From Armillaria gallica (taxonomy: Eukaryota; Basidiomycota; Agaricomycetes; Agaricales; Physalacriaceae), in assembly GCA_037576215.1 (NCBI GenBank), contig JBANDB010000012.1, positions 2,480,001 through 2,544,000 on the forward strand: a stretch of DNA of 64,000 bases, written 5' to 3'. The notes beneath the pieces were generated by a model. The model was not told the origin of the DNA and ran no database searches. It was given only the letters and a program-made list of their open reading frames with translations. The position numbers and the translations under genes were made by a program. Within the stretch, counting starts at the first letter, position 1. Every line of letters starts with the position of its first letter. Shown here in pieces: positions 56,550 through 64,000 of this stretch.

Positions 56550-59500
56550 ATTTTGATAGAGATCTTGTGAAGGGCTGTTGTATGCCAGTGTTAAGTGGGA
56601 TCAGCTGTATTGGAATGATTGTCTCAAAGCACCAGTAATTCCCATCGTCAATGTAATAATACTGACTATGTGAGAATATTCAAGTTGAGATCTGCCGTGA
56701 CGCATAACGTATTACACTCTGTAAATCTCCGCTTGAACCGTATACTTATGAACTATGTTCGAATCCGCGTAAAAGTAGACTGCTAAACATTACTACCATG
56801 AAGCCAGCTGTCACGACATTTCCGGCATGTCGACTTCTCAGGTTCAGCGCTCGCTCTTGTTTGTTCCTAGAATAGCATCATTGGTAACACATCGTTTCTT
56901 TACGCTGTAGTCACGGCTGATCATCTTTTTCATCAGGACACTACTTATCAACAGTCTATCTTGTAGTCGGCTTTCATCTGGACACTATCAATAGTGTATC
57001 TTGAGGGACAACAGCATCAAAATACCTCACCCGAGTCACAAAAACATGGCTTACAGCATCCTCTACGGTCCCCACGTGCCACTCTCTCCAAAGGCGACAC
57101 ATCTTTTGCCATCGCCCCCACAGCAGTTTCAGAGGCAATGTCCTCGCACAGACTCCTATTCACATGGTCATTGTATAGAGCGTGAATGGCGAAGTTTTGT
57201 TCCTCACAGACATGAACTCTTTATCCAGTGCTGCATTATGTTCCAGTACCATTCGCCTTACGCCGACGATAAAACACTTCCATCTCCGACGTTCCCGGAG
57301 GTACCCTCAAATTCTTCTACAGGCGCTCTTAGCAGATTGCCGACAATTCATTTTCGATCAACTCTTGGGCGTATGTCAGTGAAACAACCCATACCGGGGT
57401 AATAGCTGTTAAACAGGCACTCACACAATGACTTTGCTTCGTACAGCATCGACGAGCAGAACCGACAGACGAAACCATGGCTCATTGAATACGCCGAGCT
57501 GATGTATCATTATTGTGTGGATTGACTTATCAATGGCCGGGGGCAGCTCAACCCAATTCGGGTAGATACAACGGGTATATAGCGTCAATTCACATGATGG
57601 ATATACGGCCTAGAAGGAAGATTCCATGCGCAGGGTGACCTTCGTTTTCCGTGGTGCTTCGACCGGCTTGTGTGAGTTATCACAGTCTGCGAACGAATTA
57701 GGTTCTCCACGACTCAGCAGAAACACTCATATTCAAGACTTCATCTCGAAAGAATGCATGGGCAGCGCTCAGTCAGAAACAGCACCGACAAAGATAAATA
57801 GTCGGAATTTATCTCTAGGTAAGAATATCCTCCCGTTCAAGTGAGATCCAGAAAGAATCGAAGAGCTTCTGAATAGGCATTTGTGGTAACTAGAGTTGCC
57901 AGGATGGCTTGAAGCGAGGTAGGCTGTAGCGGCACGATTGGACGACGGCGGGCGTTTCTTGGAGAATTGAGCTAACATGCACAACCCCTTCCCATTCTAG
58001 TAAAAGACTCGTAGTCAAGTAGCCTCAAAGTGCACTCCGTCCACGGTCTTTCCCGCTCTCGCTCTACGAGCCCTCTCTTCATATGCCGCAGATTCCTTAA
58101 TCGCAACGCCATGTGTATCTCGAGCCTTGGTCGTCCCGGCTCAAAGGAGGTATTGATCTTCATAGGGCATGGCATTGCAGAAAATTCGTCCTTCGCTGAA
58201 TATGAGGGCGCACAGCTAAACCAGTGAATATTTCTCTATAGCCCGCCACGCTCTTGAGGCCAGAGGGTGTGTGTCAAAACGACAGAAGGCCGCAGAGATA
58301 ATAACAAGGATCCGAGTAGAAACCGCATCTTCGAGGATTGCCAACGACGCCATGATGGGTTTTGGATTCGGGTGCAAAGCGCTGGAGGTGCTTAGTGGCG
58401 AGGTTCCTATCTGGGGGAAGGATATCATGTTCTCTTTGTTCTCCAGGGTCCGTAACGTGGCCACCTTTCCAGCGAATAAGACGTCCCTGTGACCCAGCAA
58501 GCTTTTAAAAGCGCAGAAAACTTCTCTCGCCCGCGAGAGTGAGGGATTGTCATCCGCATTCCATCCCATTGGCAGCGCGGCGAAGAGAGCTACGTGCAGC
58601 GACATCAGCCAGTTTACTGATGGTAGCCCAGGGCTGACTACTACTTCGTCGACAGGCAATGTATCGTTGTTGAAGGTACTTCAAATTTGTATGAGATGGC
58701 AAACATGGATTTAGAAATGAGTAGCATTGGAATCAGATTGACTTTTGGCGTGTACAGAGCACGGACGCCTGACCTCCTAGTTTCTCTGCTTGTTAGGTCC
58801 CCTCCACGCCATCCGTATGGTCGGGAAGTTTGCTACCATTGTTGCATCAAACCGGCAGATGGCAGACTTTGTATAGTCCTGTTTGCCGACATAAGACTAG
58901 GATCCAGGCAAATTTCAACTGCCTGCTGTTGCCAGTACCAACGTTTTCCTGAACCTTCTACTCGAAGTCCAAACCGTCGTGATGTTGTCACTGTTTTATT
59001 TTTGATCTAGACTCATTGAGATCAGTTGTGAACGTTTGAACGATCAGGCGACCTCACCTCTCAGAATAAAGTGTAAGCTGACACCCTTCATTCCCAGCTC
59101 ACAGTCGCCTCTAGTACCACCAGATCCACTCAATCCTCAGAGACACCTTAGTTGATTCTGCTCCTTGGCTGTTCTTGTGAGCAATGCGTAGAGCCGTTCT
59201 GTATTGAGATTGAAAGAGACAGAGCAGGTCATGGTGGTGAACGAAAGAATTCCAGAATTCGGACCAGTGACACCGGACACACTTAAATTTTGTTCCTCAC
59301 TCTTTCCTTCTTTCCTGTCACCACACGCAACCTGGAGGACCTCAGTACCAACTTTAACAGGGAACAGACGCCATCGACGCTATAGTATAGCAGGGATACA
59401 CGGGTGGAAGGACATGAAAAATATAGGTCACCCTTTCTGTGATTGTGGCCCTGCGCTCGAAGAAGGACTAAAGCATCATTCCAATCATATATATCGCAAG

Positions 59501-60780
59501 CCTGCGACATCATGCAGTTGCACATATGTGCCTTGGGTTAACCTTGTCTACGTGAGGTATACCTCGATAGTTCCGAGCAATGCTCCGAACTGGCACACGA
59601 ATGTTACAGTGCTACTACATCTCAGATTTTCCACCATATTCGTTTCCATTCAACGTTCAACCACCATCACACCTCCACGTCGGCATACCATCTGCATCCA
59701 CAATGCGTAGTTCTCATCATCCATACCGATCACCCAGGCCTGGAGGTTTATATCAGTCAAACTGACAAGCTTGGTATCGTCGTCTCTGATGACTTTGATG
59801 GCAGAATCTGGCTGGTTGGGATTTTTACTCCGAACATACATTGACTAGTCCTGCAAACTCAGTTATGCAATCACCTTCGATATCGTTGGGATGCGCTATG
59901 TCAACGCCCTACATTATGCTCCCCACTCACAGACTTTTCACGATGCTGGTGACAACCGCTCCTCTCTGGCCAACCGTTGTTTGTCTCCTGCATCCATCAT
60001 ATACCACAGTATACATTAGGCCAGGAACAACAGAAGTGATAGCTGAAGCAAGCCAATCGAGTCTCGATGTTTCGACTGTAACCATCTTTTCTTAAATTTC
60101 TTGGTTTTCACATTCACATTTCCCTGCCTAGCATCTGGTGGAACCTCATCGATCGTCTTCTGGTCAGTTCACAGATAAAGGAAGAAGGGAAAGCTTTGGT
60201 TAGCCAAGAGGGTTATCAGAGAAGGGGATGAACGACAAGAATGAAGCGGAAAACCAGTGGGGCCATGGTGACTGGCTTAGTTGCTATGTGGAATCGTTGA
60301 CCCATTCGTCTAGTGGACATGGTATTCATTCATTAATAATGGAAACTCCTAAGTATCATAGTCCTTAGGTAAGAATGGCTCTATTCTGTATATCTTCCCT
60401 CTCATGATGCGTCCATCAGGATTTGAACTGGTTTTCATATAATAGAGACCGAAAAGTTGGAGCGATGACTACGAGGAAACCAAAACTAACATACCCAGCT
60501 CCTCCGATACTACATTTAGTGACCAATCAGGCCACTTGAAGCGTTTTTCCGACTCATAGCAAGAGTATTTAAGGACACACGAGGTGTTCAAGGCGTTCAT
60601 CCATCGCATTAGATGACAAAACTGGTATGATTTCAGAGCAAAGCAAAGTGATAGACATGACAGACAGGTACCCTAAGCAAGAGAAAACGAGACGATATCC
60701 AAGAAGTACATGCATGGCTGTGTTCACAGATGTTTCATGACATATTACTCTTCACACCGAACGACGAAGGAACTGGAGAT
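56550..60780. other. Long intergenic tract with dispersed repeats
   Basis: No supported gene. A minus-strand 147-codon frame at 58216-58659 (start MPVDEVVVSPGLPSVNWLMS) lies in sequence related to 33.4-33.9 and 43.4-43.7 kb, where it is not open. 59150-59340 is the dispersed repeat also near 25.8 kb. 60250-60640 matches the Z5 and Z10 3' flanks. The rest shows nothing recognisable. Confidence 0.4.
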
Positions 60781-60806
60781 GAATGATGGAATCTTTTCGC
60801 CGATAT

Positions 60807-61639
60807 CTATTCGGGTTGTCCCGTCCAGGTTTCCGTGCCATGCGCTGTGCTATGGGGACAATTCTGGTGAAATCTCGTGCTCAGGTCCTGGACGTTAACA
60901 CTGAAGTTATCGTCCTGGTACTGCACATCAGAGGAATTCTCCAATTCCAAGTGGGAATACCCCTCGATCTGAGTGATGGCCGTTTGAATAATGGGTTGCG
61001 GGATGGGTGCGAAAATAGTTGTGTCACCATAAGGGTAGGATGGATTGGCATTAGGGGAGGGAGAGGGCATGTATGGGGGGGTGAATGGGATGTCCGTTGC
61101 GTCGACGGAAAACATGGCTGTACTGTGATTGGAGGATGGCGTGGTGTTCGGGGAGAATGGACTATTGGTGTTGTCAAAATAGCTGCTTGACGTGAGGAGG
61201 TCCATCACTGTCTGGATTGAAATAGCACAAAACTGTCCATGGTTCTGGGATACGATACGAATTATAGGTACCAATGTGCTCGCAAAATTGCGCTCCACAG
61301 GTACAAAACTGCATCAGATGTGTCTACCACGCAAGTCATTGTTAGTCCGGGATATTGCGTAGAGAGGAGGGTAGCATACCGTCTGGGCATATGCCATGCA
61401 TTGGTTCGCGGGATAATGATTGACGACTGTGGAAACATAGTCAGCATGCGCGTGAATACCATGTCCACAAAGACCGCAGATAGTCTGGGTAGAGGTGAAC
61501 ACGAGATGATGGATGAAGGTGAATGAGAGCCTACCTGGTCTAGCAGGGGCAACTCAGGAGGGAAGAACTACAGACGCTGACAAGGCTGACTGTCAGTCTG
61601 GATGCACTGTCCTCTAGACGGCAAGACGACTGAAGGCAT
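60807..61639 (-). pseudogene. Z12: broken Cys/His-rich family member
   Basis: Exons 61535-61639, 61380-61484 and 60807 to about 61325. Exon 1 MPSVVLPSRGQCIQTDS, then the CxC-x-W region reads CQRL and TAG at 61568-61570, where TGG is expected, so the second Cys is also lost. Exon 2 TICGLCGHGIHAHADYVSTV...NQC is intact at 105 nt. Exon 3 opens THLMQFCTCGAQFCEH, then shifts frame near 61200 before the conserved Ser/Asn/Pro tail, which ends ETWTGQPE. Tail and 3' flank group it with Z5 and Z10. Confidence 0.75.
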
Positions 61640-61700
61640 CGAGAGTGAGGTGCTGAGTGTAGCACCAGCAGGGGAGAAGGCGATAGAGATTTGGGTCTGT

Positions 61701-61716
61701 CATGGCGCATTTTAAA
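61701..61716 (-). promoter_or_regulatory. Z12 core promoter: TATA-like box plus ATG element
   Basis: TTTAAAA (61710-61716) precedes GCGCCATGGCAGACCC, with the ATG at 61701-61703, 64 nt before the start. Confidence 0.45.
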
Positions 61717-61739
61717 GGTCCAAGTGACTGTAGCAGAAG

Positions 61740-63190
61740 TAAAATGAAGCAGTTTCCAAAATACAAATCTGGCAGTTAGAACAGCTTCTCAAACGTAAGT
61801 GCCAGGTGCCAATGGGTGGGAAACTGCCGCGTGATGCCCCACTGTAAACTCCGTGTCACACTTATGAAAGTTATCGTCCCAAATTGTCTAAATCACGGCC
61901 CCACGACACCTCTCCAAGTCTCCAGTACTCTGGCAGAGGATACACACGATCCGCATTCACATTTAATCATGTCTGACAAAATATGATAACACACAGAATG
62001 CAGGTTTACTCAAGGTATCCGGACCGATGGTCTACTGGCCGGACGCCCCGTGTTGACACCTACTGATGGAGGAGAAACAAGCTGTTCGAGGCCTGACTGC
62101 GAATGTGGATTTTTTGTGCAGTGGATATGAGTAGTCGTTGCTCCCTGGTATGCACGAGTTGGTTTCTTTCTATCAGGCCCTTTCCAGCTGGAGACTGCTT
62201 ACCATCTCTTCGCTGTTGCGGGATACATACAAGATCCCCTCTGTCCTCAACAGAGCCATGTACGGCCTGTACAACCTCTTGAGCCACCGTGGTTGGTTCA
62301 ACCCACCCCGTTGACACGCTTGAAAAGCATTCACGTGTGTAAATTTGCGAATTGTACAAATGAGTACAGGCAATAATGCCCAGACACGAAGGCAATGATG
62401 AAAGCAACAGAGCGCAGTGTTTATAATGCCAGTAATGATATTACCAGAGTAAAGCTGGGTGGAGCGCATGGCTTAACCTGAGAATGGTACTAGAAAGGCC
62501 GTACTAGGTATGAAGTCCCAGTGCTTGACACTGAGTGCTCTGACAAGGCAAAGCATATGCGCACTAAGAATAGCGTGGGACACGCTTGCAGGGTAATTAA
62601 GACTTCGCGTAGCAGTGATCTATGACACGCAAGGCATGGCAGGCCCGGAGCTTAGAGTTCTAGACCTTGAGATGTCAGAACTCAAGTAAATCCGAAGTTC
62701 CGGGCTTCAGCCAAAATGCGCGAGGCCTAGACAAGAAGCACATTGCCCTCACTACAATGGAATGCCCTGTGAGAATACTAGGAAGCGAAATAAGAGTTGC
62801 GAGGTAGGCTATAACTCCGGGGATATGGCAACTGATGTCAACCCGCGTGTCATAGCCTTGGTAACCGATGCCGTGACACTCAGAGACAGGACCTGGCCCC
62901 GAGCCAGACTCCTGAGTCAGCGCCAAGCTATGGCGTGATAATTGCAACATGCGTGGGACGCAGGCGAAAGTACCCCGCAGCTTAAATAATACTATATTTG
63001 GTGGTACAAATTTGTAGGATGTAAAATAGATAAATAGCGCAGTGTACTTGTAGTGTACAAGTTTCGGACCCCCGTTGTAGTCGCGCGCAAGCCTCCAGCT
63101 TGACGCCCTAGCAGCAGGATTAGTTTGTAACTTCAAGCGAGAGAATAAACCTAGAATTGATATCATACCGAGTGAATTGAGTTGCGCGCG
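61740..63190. other. No gene recognised
   Basis: A minus-strand 163-codon frame at 62675-63166 lacks any domain or low-complexity signature. Possible retroelement margin, unproven. Confidence 0.35.
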
Positions 63191-63202
63191 AGGCGTAGAA
63201 AG

Positions 63203-63249
63203 CTTAGCGGGGGACTTGCTTAGCAGGGGACTTGCCTAGCGGGGACTCG
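63203..63249 (+). repeat. Short tandem repeat, three units
   Basis: Three imperfect units of 15-17 bp of the form CTTAGCGGGGGACTTG. Confidence 0.7.
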
Positions 63250-63360
63250 TGTATGGTTTGAGTGACTGGTTGACTGCGCTCTACCCTGAGAATAAGAGAT
63301 ATTGTGTCATTGCGGACGCGCTCTTGAGTTTTGAGGGTTTCTTGTGACGCGCGGTGTTAC

Positions 63361-63700
63361 AGGCGGCAGAGGTTCAAACCCTTTGGCTTGTCGGACGGCG
63401 TTTCTTGTGTGCGAGATACTACAGGTGGCAGAGGTTCAAACCCTTTGGTCTGATTAGTGTTCGTACAGAGGCCTTCTTCTAACGTGCGGCGCTACAGGCG
63501 GCACAGGTTCAAACCCTGTGGTCTGATTAGTGCGCGCTTGAGGGTTCTCATTTCCGCAAGCGGCAGAGGTTCAAACCCTTTGGCTTGTCGGACGGGGTTT
63601 AGTTGGTTATTGTGTCTCTGGATCAGCATAGGTTCAAACCCTGTGGGTCTATGATTGGTTTTGGAAGCTTGAGTGTGTAGGTTCAAATCCTGTGGCTTGA
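63361..63700 (+). repeat. Six tRNA T-arm-like hairpin repeats
   Basis: GGTTCAAAYCC occurs at 63371, 63433, 63506, 63568, 63631 and 63680, spaced 62, 73, 62, 63 and 49 bp. Each is embedded in a 5-6 bp stem with a 7-base TTCAAAY loop. Stems vary but stay paired (CACAGG/CCTGTG, CAGAGG/CCTTTG, CATAGG/CCTGTG). The core fits the RNA polymerase III B-box consensus GWTCRANNC. No A-box or acceptor stem is present, so these are not tRNA genes. Confidence 0.75.
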
Positions 63701-63888
63701 GTGGACGTTTTGTGAAGGGTTTCTGCTTAGAGCGCAAGCTTTGAGTCGTGTTTAGAGTGTGTTTAGGTTGTTGTGGTTACCTGTGTGTGACGCGCGCGAC
63801 TTATTGAGGGTTTTGTGGGTGTGTGGCGACGTATCGTGTATTGTAGTACACCTTGCCTTGAGGCCCGGCGACATTGGTCACCCCTCTT

Positions 63889-63900
63889 GTTATAAAAGCC
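63889..63900 (+). promoter_or_regulatory. TATA-box-like sequence near window end
   Basis: TATAAAAGCC at 63891 in GC-rich surroundings. It could be the promoter of a gene or long terminal repeat continuing beyond the window. Confidence 0.25.
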
Positions 63901-64000
63901 TTTGGACTTAGAGAGATCTAGATACGTGACGCGCGCTATTGCTATACGCGTGTATTGTATATTCTGAGAGTTTAGTTGTTTTGCTTCAATCTGCTTCTAT

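Noticed and set aside
58216..58659. 147-codon minus-strand open frame as a gene
   Set aside because: Related sequences at 33.4 and 43.5 kb do not keep the frame, and no domain is visible.
62675..63166. 163-codon minus-strand open frame as a gene
   Set aside because: No domain, homologous copy, splice pattern or promoter could be seen.
63361..63700. Cluster of tRNA genes
   Set aside because: Only T-arm-like hairpins are present. No A-box, anticodon arm or acceptor stem pairing was found.
62500..64000. Long terminal repeat retrotransposon at the right edge
   Set aside because: A TATA box and tandem repeats are suggestive, but no paired repeat, primer-binding site or polyprotein lies within the window.

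Overview
The window is nuclear DNA of a filamentous fungus, most likely an agaricomycete basidiomycete. The reasons are short GT-AG introns of about 50 bp, a decayed Zn(II)2Cys6 transcription-factor gene of basidiomycete type, single-pass 'GGVLGS...RRRRR' surface proteins, and a large AT-hook/zinc/exonuclease transposon. A Boletales origin (Pisolithus or Scleroderma-like) is a weak guess from memory of similar Cys-rich proteins. The region is gene-poor, repeat-rich and built by repeated segmental duplication. No rRNA, full tRNA gene, CRISPR array or bacterial-style operon was seen.

The dominant content is twelve copies, on both strands, of one three-exon gene family, labelled here Z1 to Z12 in positional order. 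Each intact copy encodes an N-terminal Cys/His module of about 80 residues and then a Ser/Pro/Asn/Tyr-rich tail, which in most copies ends in a W-S-G-P-Y-A-like motif. Exon 1 carries C...CxC, exon 2 carries CxxCGHGIHxHxDY...C, and exon 3 begins CxC...CxH. Exon 2 is exactly 105 nt and phase 0-0 in eleven copies. Z1, Z2, Z3, Z4, Z7, Z8 and Z9 are open. Z5, Z6, Z10, Z11 and Z12 are broken, mainly by stops explained by C:G to T:A changes. Ten copies share a TATA-like box followed closely by an ATG-containing element 46 to 71 nt before the start codon. I do not recognise a named domain. Zinc binding and a nuclear regulatory role are inferences.

Layout. 1-1.6 kb: nothing recognised. 1.7-16 kb: Z1, Z2 and Z3 on the plus strand, separated by decayed minus-strand membrane-protein-like sequence, a LINE fragment (6.4 kb), a Zn2Cys6 pseudogene (7.2 kb), and the divergent Z4 on the minus strand. 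16.6-23.2 kb: two direct copies of a block of about 2.8 kb, each with an intact four-exon gene for a type I single-pass surface protein, with a pogo/Tc1-like MITE between them. 24-42.4 kb: Z5 to Z9, embedded in duplicated, non-coding-looking blocks. 45-46 kb: Z10. 48.2-54.8 kb: a complete but decayed DNA transposon with terminal inverted repeats and a target-site duplication, interrupted by a nested hAT-type MITE. 55-62 kb: Z11 and Z12, both broken. 63.3-63.7 kb: an array of tRNA T-arm-like hairpins, possibly at the edge of another element.

Nothing shows the genes acting as a pathway. The evidence supports birth-and-death evolution of a lineage-expanded Cys/His protein family in a transposon-rich region, alongside a two-copy surface-protein family.
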